Notes: generated from the letters alone by a model not told the origin. A stretch of DNA of 56,431 nucleotides from Desulfatirhabdium sp964549995 (GCA_964549995.1 CAZJXF010000003.1:1-56431); one strand, 5' to 3'; shown: positions 1 to 8,686, counted from the first letter of the stretch. Program-made: numbers and translations.

Positions 1-90
1 CGTTTGTGTGGAGAAAACGCGAAGTCAAAGGCAGTCAACTTAAAAATACTATCGTTAACTTATGCAATTAGACACTAGGATCGATTCTAT

Positions 91-130
91 TTCGTGTTCA
101 TTCGTGTTTATTCGTGACCATTCGTGGTTC
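91..130. repeat. four tandem decamers, TTCGTGnnnA type
   Basis: Four consecutive 10-bp units begin at 91, 101, 111 and 121, each starting TTCGTG and differing only in the last four bases. They lie directly after the brxC stop codon. No terminator hairpin is visible here. The 1-90 stretch before it shows no gene. Confidence 0.7.
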
Positions 131-3100
131 TACTCCAAAACGATCCGCACCTTGCCAGGTTCCTTGCCTTTAACAAGCTCTCCCAGGTATTCTTCAAAGC
201 GTTTTTTAAGCTCCGCTGGGGTGGCCGGTGAGCCGCCCGAGAGCAGGGCATCGCGCAGGTCCGTGATCTTGACCGAAACCTTGATGAGCCCGGAGAGCAC
301 CTCCTGCAAGGCGTGGATGAAGTCCTGGTCCAGGTCGTCCGGAAGTCTCCGCTTCTTGATGAAGCCGTCCACCAGCTTGCGCGGCTCGGGCTTGAGCAGG
401 CTCAGGTTCCCTTTGGTGGTCGGATCTTCGAGGTTGGCGAGCAGCGTCTGGGTCCAGTTCTCGACCAGCTTGTCCAGTTGTTCGTCCAGTTGTTGAAGCA
501 CAGCGGCGGCGTTGATGAGGACTGAGGACTGAGTGCTGAGCACTGAGTCCGACTCATCCCTCAGTCCTTTCACCTCAGTCCTGGCTTCGGCCGCAGGCCG
601 GAAGCCACAGTGCGGGCAGACCGGCGATGCCTCCAGTTCCTGCTCGGTGAGCGCAAAGCAGCTCTTCAGGCCAGCCAAGCGGTTCTGGAAATCGGTCAGT
701 TGCTGGCGGGGCATCAGGTCTATGGTGGAGAGCTTCTGCAGGTTCTTCAGCCGCTTGTCACCCATGAGCTGGGCCTTGCGCTTGTCCTCGTTCACGCCGA
801 GACGTGCCTTTGCGTGCATGGAAAGGTAGGCCAGCAGGTAGGCCTTCTTGAGGTCTCCGAGCTTGTGCTGAGTCCGCTGGCGAAAGGTGGCCGCGTTCCG
901 CTTGGCCGGATCGCTGATTTGCGTCAGAACCTCGTCCCGCGCTGTCTTCATCTTCTCGATCCACTCGTGGCCGGTGGGTAGGACCGCCTCGGCGGTGGAG
1001 AGGTACGAGGCCGTGGACCCGAGATCCGCCACCAGTTCCTCGAGCGACTTGATTTCGGCCAGGGAATTGAGCCCATCCTCATGGGCGGTTACTCCCGAGT
1101 CGTCATAGCGGAAGTTCTTGAGCTTACCTGTCGTGGTATAGGCTTGCAGGGATTCCAGAAACGACTTCGTCGTTTCCAGTTGCGATTTCCGAGTTGCGAG
1201 ACCCGAGTCTGAATACAGTCGTTGACCCCAGAAATGCAGGCCGTCTTTCAAGGCTTGCTGTGTCAGGACAATCTCTTCGACATACTTGGTGACTTTGGCT
1301 TGCAGCTCCTGAACCGGCTCGTCCTTGCCCTGAGTGACCAGTTGCGCCATGCCCGGCGTGAGTCCGAGAAGTTCGAAAAGGGCTTCTAACGCTTTAATGT
1401 TCCAGCCTTTAGGCTTTTCAATATGTTTGAACTGGATCAAGGTATCCAGGCTTGTCGCGGCCAATTGGGGCAGTTTCATTGCATCGAACTTGTCTCCTGG
1501 AACAGCAAGTACCAGGAGTCCCTTGTGGACTAACGCAGCAAGCACCACCACAGCCCATTCGGGTTCGAGGCGGAGTGATTGAGGAGCGAGATATTCCACG
1601 CCGAGGACGTCCTGAATTAGTTCGGAGCGGTTGACTACCTGTCCAGGGCCCTTCTTATTGGCGACATCGAGGATGTATTTGGCGTACTTGGAACTGGATG
1701 GATCGAGTCGCTCACCATCGAGAAGCTCCAGGGCATCCAGCACCGCGGTGGCTTGTTTAGTGATATGTGATGAGGGGTAGGGGCTGATTGAGCGAGCACT
1801 AATGTTGGCAATGGCACGAAGGGCGTCTTGAGCAGCTTGTTTGCGACTGGCGCTGGTGATCAAAACGGAAAAACACGGATAATCAGGGGCTTGCTCAGAA
1901 AAATGCGATCCGAGGCAGATGCCCGCGGTGGTATTCACCAAGTCGCGGAAGTTGATGCGCTCGTGGGAACCAATACCGGAAAGCTCCCGGATGGACCTGC
2001 CTTTGGCCCATTCGGTCAAGGGCTTTGTGCGCCCCTGGTAGGTGACCTCGAAGGCCGTGGCCATGTTTTTCTGAAGCCACTGCACGAGGTTACGCAGGAA
2101 GTTTGAGGCCTTGGATTCGTAGGTGGACTTGGCATGGCCAGAGACGGTGGATGCAAGGTCCAGGGCAGCGGCGTAGCTTCGAAGCGCAGTGCGGAATTCT
2201 TCGTCCGTGTTCGTCAGGCGCAGGAACAGCTCCTCGGGTTTCTTCTCGTCCTTGAAACGGGGCGAGTCAAAGGGCTGGATGAAATAGATGTAGAAATCAC
2301 GTGGTGGCACCGCCGTGGATCGCTCATTGGGTGCGCCGAAGAAAAGGTATCCCTGGCGCGCGGCCTTGCGCTCCAGCCATTCGAGTTCATGCTGCCAGAT
2401 CTTGTAGCCGGTCACGTAGGTCTGGTCGGTGCATTCCATGACCCGCCGAAGCGCCTCGTAGTAGTAGCGGTCGAGTTGCGAGGAATCGAGGCTCTCGGCC
2501 CGCTTCTCGATCAGCGCGTCGAAATCGTCGGTCTTCTTGAGGTCCAGGTAATACTGGCGGTTGTCCGGATTGGAGGAAATGAACTGTCCGCTCACCGTCT
2601 TGTGGATTTCCCGCAGGACTGTCTCCACCTGGGAGAGCAGGTCGTCGGCCGGATCACCGCCCAGTTCCTCGATGCCCGGCTGGAAGAGGCACAACCCGTC
2701 GCGCAGTTCTTCCGCCGTCGCGCCCAGGGGCGCGTAGATGTCGCCGGTTGTGAGCCGATGGACGGACAGCGCATGGATGAGCTGGGTCGCCATGGGCTTG
2801 TAGGCCGGGCGGGTGAAGGCCTGCTGGATGCGCGACTCGAGCACCATGCTGCAATCGATGACCGCCTTGATGTCCGGAACGGCGCGGAAGGACGGGTTCT
2901 CGCGCAGGGTCGTCCAGTAGCTGTCATAGGCGATGACCCCGGGCCTGTCGTCGGGTACGTTCTGATTGAGGAGCTTCTTCATGGCCAGGGACAGGGTCTT
3001 GAGCACCTCGCGCTTTTCCACCGCGGTGACCCGCTCGAAGGTGTCGATGTAGTCGGGATGCACAGGAAAGAGGCGCACGAACTCGTCCATGCGCTCATTC

Positions 3101-4026
3101 ATGCGGCCGTAGAACTTGGCGAAGGGAATCAGGTACTCCCGGATTTTCACCTGCTGGTCGGCGGTCTTCTTAAGCAGACGCTCGGCCACCACGAACTTGA
3201 CATCCTTGCGGGCGATGAGGATTTGCTCGAAGCGGTCCTTCACCCGGCGGATGCTGTCGGCCACAAAGGAAAAGCGGGGGCTGTCGAAAATGGCTTCCTG
3301 AACACCGGCGATGAAACGGAATCGCAGGTCCTTGCAGACCTCGCCGATCTCGCGCAGGAAGTTGAGATCGAGGATGAGTTCATGGTCCTTGCGGGTGCGC
3401 AGGTAGTCGAGCAGTTCGTCCACCACCAGGAGCAGACCGTGGTCGGGATGTTCCTGGTGGAAGGCGGTCATCATCTCTTCGAAGGAACGCTTGTTGTTGG
3501 ACACCTTATCCGCGGGCGGGAAGGAATAAGACACGCCCATTGCGGCCAGGTGCTCCTCCAGTTCGGCCACGAGGATGTCGCGCAGGGACATGGTGGTCGC
3601 GCCGATCTCGGTCCGGACCACCTTGAAGCGCCCGCTGATCTTGCCCGCGGCGCTGGCCACGCTCTTGTCGTTCAGATGCGTTGCGAGATCGCCGTTTTCA
3701 GCCAGGGCGGAGATCACGGACATGAGGTGCGATTTACCGGTGCCGTAGTTGCCTATGACCAGCAGGCCCTTGTTGTCCATGGGCTGGTCGAACTGAAGCT
3801 GGGGAACGACCAAGCTGACCAACTTCTCGGCCATCTCCGAGGAGATCACGTAGGTCTCGACAAGCTGCCGGGCAGCGGCGGCCTCGTCGGCGTCCCGTAG
3901 CTGGACCACGGACTCGATAGGCTCGAATTGGATCAGGTCTCCATATTTGAGGCTCGCCATCCCTGGCTCGCCCCCATCGGGCGAGCCTTTGGCGCGTCCA
4001 AATTTGCTATCCTGCAAATTTGTCAT
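130..4026 (-). CDS. brxC: BrxC-like large P-loop ATPase of a BREX type 3-like system
   Basis: Large AAA-type ATPase expected to be a core energy-using component of BREX phage defence. A Walker A motif GNYGTGKSH lies about 70-80 residues into the conserved part, and a Walker B-like LLLVVDELLDYL about 100 residues later. The C-terminal third has a CPHCGF zinc-binding half-motif and coiled-coil-like helices. The size (about 1,300 aa) fits BrxC/PglY (DUF6079-like) proteins, and the brxF-brxC order is that of BREX type 3. Three starts are possible: 4068 (ATGA overlap with brxF, GGAGG 7 nt upstream), 4026 (GGAGG 9 nt upstream, chosen) and 3957 (MASLKYGD, probably the ancestral N-terminus). Residues between the second and third starts come from a dispersed repeat. 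A heptamer array lies in frame near the 3' end. The partners PglX, BrxH and PglZ would lie left of the window. Confidence 0.75.
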   Translation of the reverse strand: MTNLQDSKFGRAKGSPDGGEPGMASLKYGDLIQFEPIESVVQLRDADEAAAARQLVETYVISSEMAEKLVSLVVPQLQFDQPMDNKGLLVIGNYGTGKSHLMSVISALAENGDLATHLNDKSVASAAGKISGRFKVVRTEIGATTMSLRDILVAELEEHLAAMGVSYSFPPADKVSNNKRSFEEMMTAFHQEHPDHGLLLVVDELLDYLRTRKDHELILDLNFLREIGEVCKDLRFRFIAGVQEAIFDSPRFSFVADSIRRVKDRFEQILIARKDVKFVVAERLLKKTADQQVKIREYLIPFAKFYGRMNERMDEFVRLFPVHPDYIDTFERVTAVEKREVLKTLSLAMKKLLNQNVPDDRPGVIAYDSYWTTLRENPSFRAVPDIKAVIDCSMVLESRIQQAFTRPAYKPMATQLIHALSVHRLTTGDIYAPLGATAEELRDGLCLFQPGIEELGGDPADDLLSQVETVLREIHKTVSGQFISSNPDNRQYYLDLKKTDDFDALIEKRAESLDSSQLDRYYYEALRRVMECTDQTYVTGYKIWQHELEWLERKAARQGYLFFGAPNERSTAVPPRDFYIYFIQPFDSPRFKDEKKPEELFLRLTNTDEEFRTALRSYAAALDLASTVSGHAKSTYESKASNFLRNLVQWLQKNMATAFEVTYQGRTKPLTEWAKGRSIRELSGIGSHERINFRDLVNTTAGICLGSHFSEQAPDYPCFSVLITSASRKQAAQDALRAIANISARSISPYPSSHITKQATAVLDALELLDGERLDPSSSKYAKYILDVANKKGPGQVVNRSELIQDVLGVEYLAPQSLRLEPEWAVVVLAALVHKGLLVLAVPGDKFDAMKLPQLAATSLDTLIQFKHIEKPKGWNIKALEALFELLGLTPGMAQLVTQGKDEPVQELQAKVTKYVEEIVLTQQALKDGLHFWGQRLYSDSGLATRKSQLETTKSFLESLQAYTTTGKLKNFRYDDSGVTAHEDGLNSLAEIKSLEELVADLGSTASYLSTAEAVLPTGHEWIEKMKTARDEVLTQISDPAKRNAATFRQRTQHKLGDLKKAYLLAYLSMHAKARLGVNEDKRKAQLMGDKRLKNLQKLSTIDLMPRQQLTDFQNRLAGLKSCFALTEQELEASPVCPHCGFRPAAEARTEVKGLRDESDSVLSTQSSVLINAAAVLQQLDEQLDKLVENWTQTLLANLEDPTTKGNLSLLKPEPRKLVDGFIKKRRLPDDLDQDFIHALQEVLSGLIKVSVKITDLRDALLSGGSPATPAELKKRFEEYLGELVKGKEPGKVRIVLE
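517..551. repeat. five 7-bp tandem units inside brxC
   Basis: Units GAGGACT, GAGGACT, GAGTGCT, GAGCACT and GAGTCCG follow one another with a 7-bp period inside the brxC reading frame, between the CPHCGF motif and the last coiled-coil-like part. Further CTCAGTCC/GGACTGAG copies on both sides (to about 587) can fold into a hairpin. Because 7 is not a multiple of 3, gain or loss of one unit would shift the frame. Confidence 0.75.
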
Positions 4027-4030
4027 TGCG
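3960..4030. repeat. dispersed ~70-bp repeat, copy in the brxC 5' end
   Basis: Contains two CAAATTTG octamers separated by about 10 bp, then AGCCTTTGG and CCCTGG. The same order with high similarity occurs at 34258-34327 directly after a Fic gene. Here it encodes the first residues of the longer BrxC start forms. Confidence 0.6.
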
Positions 4031-4060
4031 ACTGCCCTCCTGCGCTTTCGTTCCTTGTAT

Positions 4061-4537
4061 TCATGCAACGGCCTCCGGGTTCACCACCAGGAAATCTCGT
4101 AAGGGATATCGTTTGTATTCGGGGTGATCCGGCGTCGCATAGACCATGTGCTCGCCGTCGATGGTGCCGCTCCAGGCCGCGACTACCGTCTTGTTCCGCG
4201 AGAGCCCCTGCAGAAGCCGCAGCGGGTCCTGCTTGAGCGAGACATCGAAGAGGACCTCGATGTTGTCCAGAAGAACCACATCGGTTGCGGATGCGCCCAC
4301 GATCTCCGCGAGGAGGCGGGGCAACTGCAAGGCACGCTGGCGCCCGGTGAGATCGAGCATGCGCCGGGAAAGTTCGAGATTGACGTTGACCAGCGGAGCC
4401 ACCGTGCGTTCATGAACATCCTGGAGTGCGGCGGTCTTGCCCGAACCGGCCGGTGCCACCAGCATGACAAGCCGGTAGTACAGCTCTGCAGCCTGTCCAA
4501 TTCTTCGTATGACTTTGTCGGCGAGTAGTTCCACCAT
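4061..4537 (-). CDS. brxF: BrxF-like small P-loop protein
   Basis: A 158-residue single-domain P-loop protein with Walker A APAGSGKT near residue 30 and a Walker B-like DVVLLDNIEVLF near residue 90. Size, motif placement and position directly upstream of brxC match BrxF, the small P-loop ATPase specific to BREX type 3. The start follows an AGGAGGAGATCG ribosome site and overlaps the end of the upstream HTH gene (TAATG). The stop overlaps the longest possible brxC start (ATGA), so the three genes are probably translationally coupled. Identification as BrxF is from family knowledge and context, not from a search. Confidence 0.72.
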   Translation of the reverse strand: MVELLADKVIRRIGQAAELYYRLVMLVAPAGSGKTAALQDVHERTVAPLVNVNLELSRRMLDLTGRQRALQLPRLLAEIVGASATDVVLLDNIEVLFDVSLKQDPLRLLQGLSRNKTVVAAWSGTIDGEHMVYATPDHPEYKRYPLRDFLVVNPEAVA

Positions 4538-4743
4538 TAACGATCTCCTCCTGAACCGGGCTCGTTTGCTCGCGTTTCTTCAAGCCAGTGGTCAATGGCT
4601 TCTTTTCTGAAACGCCAGTGCCTGCCAATTTTTTGGGAGGGGATCTTGCCTTCCCGAACGAGTTTGTAGAGTGTCGACTTCGGTATTTTCAGGTAGCTAG
4701 CCAGCTCTTCTATGGTCAGTACATCACCTGGTTTTTCATCCAT
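4537..4743 (-). CDS. MerR/excisionase-type helix-turn-helix protein
   Basis: A 68-residue DNA-binding protein of the excisionase/helix-turn-helix-17 type. It has the typical LTIEELASYLKIPKSTLYKL helix pair followed by a wing, GKIPSQKIGRHWRF, and a closing helix that contains IDHWL. It is the first gene of the brxF-brxC operon, so it may be its regulator. A GTG start nine bases upstream is possible, but ATG at 4743 has a better-placed GAGAGG. A perfect inverted repeat upstream (4817-4833) is a candidate operator. Confidence 0.8.
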   Translation of the reverse strand: MDEKPGDVLTIEELASYLKIPKSTLYKLVREGKIPSQKIGRHWRFRKEAIDHWLEETRANEPGSGGDR

Positions 4744-4816
4744 CAAGTGCACCTCTCTGATCTCAGGGCAAAGTTCGATCCAGCATATCTCATATCATTT
4801 ATGTAGTTAACAGTTA

Positions 4817-4833
4817 TTGACAGTTGCTGTCAA
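4817..4833 (-). promoter_or_regulatory. palindromic operator/-35 region of the BREX operon
   Basis: Perfect 7-bp inverted repeat TTGACAG-CAA-CTGTCAA about 75 bp upstream of the HTH start. On the minus strand its first six bases are a consensus -35 (TTGACA); AT-rich sequence follows where a -10 would sit. A role as binding site for the HTH protein is inference. Confidence 0.45.
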
Positions 4834-4859
4834 GCGCTATTGGAATCGCAGAGGGAAAA

Positions 4860-5436
4860 TCAGCGCCAGATTCCGTCGGTTATCTCCTTGATGTTCTCGG
4901 TCCAGCGATCCCCAACCACGTAAAGCCAGGTCGAGATAACGGTTCCGTTTATCCAGACGGATACCAGGACGCGGCCGCAGAGGCAGGGTCCGCCAGGGTG
5001 GAACCTTTCCAGCCGGTCAATGGGGAAAGAGATTTTGCCAGAGGCTTGTTGCTGGCAGCTACACCTGTTCGGTGCACATGATCGCTGGGCGAGATTTGCG
5101 TTCGTCCGGAAAGACCGCTTCGATGTCGAGGGTGCCGCCCTCGAAGATTAGGCGGTCGGTGGGGGTGAGGTCGGTGCTGTAGCGCTTGGTGATGCAGTAG
5201 CTGACCGAGTTCTGCATTTGGACGACGGCGAAGACCCTGTTGGTGATGTTGTCTCGGATGATGCCTATGCCCCGGCGGCGGTAGTCCAGGTAGGCTCGTT
5301 TAAAGTCGCCGAAGCCGATGGGCAGGATCTCGGAAGCCACGACAGGCATGTTGTCTTTGGTGCGCAACGGATAGCCCAGGAGTAAGCAGTAAAAATTGGG
5401 TTGATTCCATGATGTCGCCGCGGTAGGGATGCACAA
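4860..5436 (-). pseudogene. collapsed prophage structural genes (capsid and head-closure fragments)
   Basis: The first part reads like the C-terminus of an HK97-type major capsid protein: GYPLRTKDNMP, then FGDFKRAYLDYRRRGIGIIRD. The same frame continues into YSTDLTPTDRLIFEGGTLDIEAV and PDERKSRPAIMC, which resembles the end of a phage head-closure (SPP1 gp16-like) protein. A different frame further on (to 4860) ends in TDGIWR and also looks protein-like but is not recognised. The reading is a prophage module shrunk by internal deletions. This 5059-5436 fusion could be expressed but is unlikely to be functional. The family reading is from memory of motifs. Confidence 0.5.
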
Positions 5437-5447
5437 GGAGGTTTCTC

Positions 5448-6911
5448 ATGGAAGCTGTTCCGGAAATTCGCATCCAAAGGATGACAAACCGCTCCGTCCA
5501 ATCGTCCGGGAAGTTTGTGCTCTACTGGATGATCGCAAACCGTAGGCGACACTGGAATTATGCGCTTCAGCGGGCGGTTTGGTGGGCCGAAGAACTCCAA
5601 AAACCGCTTGTCATCCTGGAAGCGCTCCGATGCGACTATCCGTGGGCAAGCGATCGGATCCATGTTTTCATCCTGCAGGGAATGGCCGCAAACGCGCTCG
5701 ATTTCGAGGACTTGTCCGTCACCTATCATCCTTATGTCGAACCGGAGCTTGGCGCTGGAAAAGGCCTTCTTGAAACGCTTTTTCCTCATTGCGCCGTTGT
5801 CGTGACGGACACCTATCCGTGCTTCTTCCTACCCCGCATGGTGAAGGCTGCAGCCGACCGGTGTCCGGTGCTTCTGGAATCCGTCGATTCCTGCGGCATT
5901 GTTCCGCTGGCGCTTCCGCCCAAAGCCTTTTCTGCTGCGCACCTGTTTCGTCGATGGTTTCAGAAAAACTCCGATCGATGTTTGAAGGACATGCCGCTTG
6001 CCGATCCGCTGAAACAGGCCCGATTGCCGGAGCCGGTTCCGATTCCGAAGGCCGTCTCCGAACGATGGCCTTCGGCCTTGGGGTACCTTCGGGGGATGAA
6101 GGACGATTGGCTGCGCATCCTGCCCATCGATCATCGGGTTGGTCCCGTGGAAACGGTCGGCGGTTCCCGTGCGGCCCGGCAAAGACTTGCCTCGTTTTTG
6201 AAGAGGATCGACAGCTACGCCATGGAGCGCAACCACCCCGATGAAGATGCGACCAGCGGCCTTTCGCCTTACCTGCATTTCGGTCACATTTCGAGTCACG
6301 AAATCCTCCACCAAATGATGGAACAGGAAGGGTGGACGATGGACCGGCTTCAGGAAACGCCGAATGGTCGGGCCACCGGATGGTGGGGGATATCGGAAGG
6401 TGCCGAAGCCTTCATCGATCAATGGTTGACCTGGCGGGAAGTCGGGTATCATTTCTGCTACCATGAGCCCCGGTACGAACGATGGGAAACCCTGCCTGCC
6501 TGGGCGAGAACGACGCTTGAAGCGCATGCCGGAGACAGGCGCCCCTACCTGTACGACCGAAAGGAATTTGCATCCGCCCAAACCCACGATCCTGTATGGA
6601 ACGCCAGCCAAAGGCAGCTTCTGCAGGAAGGACGGATGCACAATTACCTGCGGATGCTCTGGGGGAAGAACATTCTGCACTGGAGTGCGACACCTCAAGA
6701 TGCGCTTGACGTCATGATCGAGCTCAACAACCGCTATGCGCTGGATGGACGGGATCCCAATTCCTACAGCGGCATCGGATGGGTGCTGGGACGATTCGAT
6801 CGGGCCTGGGGGCCGGAACGACCCGTTTTCGGAAAAGTGCGTTACATGAATTCGGCGAGTGCCATGCGGAAATTGCGGATGGAGGGATATCTGAACCGAT
6901 ATGGACAGTAG
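5448..6911 (+). CDS. phrB: class II CPD photolyase
   Basis: Deoxyribodipyrimidine photolyase that splits UV-induced cyclobutane pyrimidine dimers with light and FADH-. At 487 residues it has the class II hallmarks: the N-terminal VLYWMIANRRRHWNYAL, the FAD pocket with WREVGYHFCYH, GRMHNYLRMLWGKNILHWS, and the C-terminal DGRDPNSYSGIGWVLGRFDR and GPERPVFGKVRYM. The start follows AAGGAGG by 6 nt. It stands alone, divergent from the prophage remnant and convergent with the rubredoxin gene. Obligate anaerobes do carry such enzymes, so this is not proof of transfer. Confidence 0.95.
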   Translation: MEAVPEIRIQRMTNRSVQSSGKFVLYWMIANRRRHWNYALQRAVWWAEELQKPLVILEALRCDYPWASDRIHVFILQGMAANALDFEDLSVTYHPYVEPELGAGKGLLETLFPHCAVVVTDTYPCFFLPRMVKAAADRCPVLLESVDSCGIVPLALPPKAFSAAHLFRRWFQKNSDRCLKDMPLADPLKQARLPEPVPIPKAVSERWPSALGYLRGMKDDWLRILPIDHRVGPVETVGGSRAARQRLASFLKRIDSYAMERNHPDEDATSGLSPYLHFGHISSHEILHQMMEQEGWTMDRLQETPNGRATGWWGISEGAEAFIDQWLTWREVGYHFCYHEPRYERWETLPAWARTTLEAHAGDRRPYLYDRKEFASAQTHDPVWNASQRQLLQEGRMHNYLRMLWGKNILHWSATPQDALDVMIELNNRYALDGRDPNSYSGIGWVLGRFDRAWGPERPVFGKVRYMNSASAMRKLRMEGYLNRYGQ

Positions 6912-7033
6912 ATCGCCACGATTCCTTGTCGAAAAAAAAAGACCGAAGCCGGAATTTGAATCGGTACGGCTTCGGTCATCGGTAAGACAGGAAAACGGAT
7001 TGTGGCTTTTTGGCAATGGATGGAACCAATGCC

Positions 7034-7189
7034 TCAAATCTTTTCAAAATACTGTTTTTCAGCACCGCACTTCGGGCAAACCCAATCCTCGGGCAGTTTG
7101 TCGAACGGGGTTCCAGGTGCAATGCCGTGTTCCGGGTCGCCGATTTCCGGGTCGTACACATATCCACAGGGGCATTCGTATTTGTCCAT
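7034..7189 (-). CDS. rubredoxin with a shortened first metal loop
   Basis: A 51-residue rubredoxin, a one-iron redox carrier used by anaerobes in oxygen and superoxide detoxification and other electron transfer. The fold is clear: KYECPCGYVYDPE, GIAPGTPFDKLPEDWVCP and CPKCGA. The second iron loop is the normal CPKCG. The first is C-P-C-G, one residue shorter than the usual CxxCG. Start ATG at 7189 has GGAGAACAGGT upstream. Confidence 0.92.
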   Translation of the reverse strand: MDKYECPCGYVYDPEIGDPEHGIAPGTPFDKLPEDWVCPKCGAEKQYFEKI

Positions 7190-7355
7190 ACCTGTTCTCC
7201 TTTCTCGATAGGGATAAAAGTAAAAGATGGATCCACTTTTCGGATAATAGCTACCGGATCGAAAAAGTCAAAAAAAAGAGCATCTCCCTCCCATGCTCAG
7301 GATCGGGAATACCCCATAATCGGGAGGATAGCGACTTTTCTGAGTCCATCAGGAA
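7190..7355. other. repeat-rich spacer
   Basis: No gene seen. The end of this stretch (7331-7355) repeats the right end of the following element (GCGACTTTTCTGAGTCCATC), which recurs at 7638, so a second partial element or a rearrangement sits here. Confidence 0.5.
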
Positions 7356-7658
7356 TGATGGACTCGCAGATGCTCTTGTTTAACCCGCAGGAGAGCGGGT
7401 GTATTTTGCTTGCGCAGCGGAAAAACTCAGCAGCCCGATCTCGTAGGATCGGGCGGATGGCCAAGATAGAAACAAAGGCTTTCTGAAAGGCAACCTACTG
7501 CTTTTCTTATAAAAGAGGATGAAGCGCGTCCGCCCGATCCAACGATATCCGGCTGCTTCAAACACGTTTCCGCTGCTTCGCAAAACAGCACCCGCCCTCC
7601 TGCTGGAAGCCCGGCATTGGAAGAAAATCGGTAAGAGGCGACTTTTCTGAGTCCATCA
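7356..7658. mobile_element. MITE-like element, copy A
   Basis: Starts TGATGGACTCGC and ends GAGTCCATCA. Inside are two similar arms in opposite orientation, each with a GCAGGAGnGCGGGTG block, a TTTTGC...GCAGCGGAAA block and a TCGnnGGATCGGGCGGA block. Closely related copies lie at 21396, 47199 and 52805, and partial ones at 47974 and 12155. It has no transposase and is too short to encode one. Its terminal TGA serves as the stop codon of the adjacent ATP synthase b gene. Confidence 0.8.
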
Positions 7659-8234
7659 GGAATGAAGCTGATCCAAATAGGATGAGATCATTCTTTCCTT
7701 GTCTTCCGTACGAACGACTTTGGGTAGCGTCTGCAGTGCACGGTCAGCGGCAAGATCGATCAATTCCTCCTGAAGTTTGCGTTTGGCTTCGAGAAGATGG
7801 GCTTCGGCCTTTTTCCCGGCCGATTCGATCATTCGGCTGCTTTCTTCCTCAGCCTCCTGGATGATGGCTGCCTTCCTCCGCTGTCCCTCGTCGATAATCC
7901 GTTGCCGAATTTCGGCCATTCGGGTATCGCTTTGACTCAACTGCTTCTGAACCTGTTTCAGGTGATAGAGCATTTCGGCTTTCTGTTTTTCGATTCGGGT
8001 CATTTCCCGCTCGATGTCGCGGCCTTGAGCGCGCAGGAAATTGACGAGCGGCGGCCCGGCATATTTGACGATCACAAAGAGAAGGATGGCAAAGTTGACC
8101 CATTTCATGATCGGATCATACGTATCCCGCCAGCTCGATCCCTGCGATTCCGCAGCCCAGAGAACGGTATCGCTCAAAACGACTTGGATCAGCGCGGCGA
8201 TCTCAGCAACACCCCAGCAAATGCTCCGGTTCAT
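7656..8234 (-). CDS. atpF: F-type ATP synthase subunit b (second copy)
   Basis: Peripheral-stalk subunit of 192 residues: a signal-like hydrophobic N-terminus (residues 1-28), a membrane segment near residues 45-65 (WVNFAILLFVIVKYAGPPL) and then a long charged coiled coil to the end. It overlaps the upstream b-type gene by ATGA, so the two are translationally coupled and probably form a b/b' heterodimer. The stop codon lies in the terminal repeat of a MITE-like element, so the C-terminus may have been reset by insertion. No delta, alpha, gamma, beta or epsilon gene follows, so F1 must be encoded elsewhere. Confidence 0.85.
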   Translation of the reverse strand: MNRSICWGVAEIAALIQVVLSDTVLWAAESQGSSWRDTYDPIMKWVNFAILLFVIVKYAGPPLVNFLRAQGRDIEREMTRIEKQKAEMLYHLKQVQKQLSQSDTRMAEIRQRIIDEGQRRKAAIIQEAEEESSRMIESAGKKAEAHLLEAKRKLQEELIDLAADRALQTLPKVVRTEDKERMISSYLDQLHS

Positions 8235-8686
8235 GCTTGTACCTTCCGATCGAGAAGCTTTTCAATCATTGTAAGGGCAAGGAATTCAGACTCGGATTGC
8301 AGTTTCTCCCGTATGCCTTCAATGGTCTGGTTGACCTGCCGCAACATCTGTTCACGCTCCTCCGCCAGTTTCCGCTGGGTTTCCATCAAAAGCTTCTCAG
8401 CAGTCAGAACACCTTCGCGTTCAATGTTCGCCCGGATGTCGATGGCTTCCGCCTTGACGGCAGCTTCCTGTGCGGCAATGGCGTTCGTAAGACGCGTGAT
8501 TTCTTGATCCGCATCCACGATGTCCATCTTCAGTTTTTCGATGTGGGTGTGGCGTTTGTCCATTACACCCTGAAGCGGACGAAACATGATGCGGGTGACG
8601 ATGAACATGAACAGCAGAAAGGACAGCAACTGAAAAAAGAAGGTTTCATTGATCGTGATCAGTGCAACCTTTTTAATGATCTCCAT
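8231..8686 (-). CDS. atpF: F-type ATP synthase subunit b/b' (first copy)
   Basis: A 151-residue b-type stalk subunit: one N-terminal membrane helix (about 12-34, FFFQLLSFLLFMFIVTRIMF) followed by the typical FRPLQGVMDKRHTHIE and a long coiled coil. Two b-type genes in a row usually indicate a heterodimeric stalk, as in photosynthetic bacteria and many Desulfobacterota. It sits about 340 nt downstream of the c-subunit gene, an unusually long gap for an atp operon. Confidence 0.87.
   Translation of the reverse strand: MEIIKKVALITINETFFFQLLSFLLFMFIVTRIMFRPLQGVMDKRHTHIEKLKMDIVDADQEITRLTNAIAAQEAAVKAEAIDIRANIEREGVLTAEKLLMETQRKLAEEREQMLRQVNQTIEGIREKLQSESEFLALTMIEKLLDRKVQA

Noticed and set aside
2134..3900. 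588-aa open frame on the plus strand opposite brxC
   Set aside because: Shadow of brxC on the other strand; low-complexity composition, no motifs; brxC has clear Walker motifs in this stretch.
4824..5081. 85-aa plus-strand frame between the BREX operon and the prophage fragment
   Set aside because: The minus strand gives better protein-like sequence here (phage remnant); no start signal or motif on plus.
5829..7037. 402-aa minus-strand frame opposite the photolyase
   Set aside because: Shadow; overlaps all class II photolyase motifs and has no family features.
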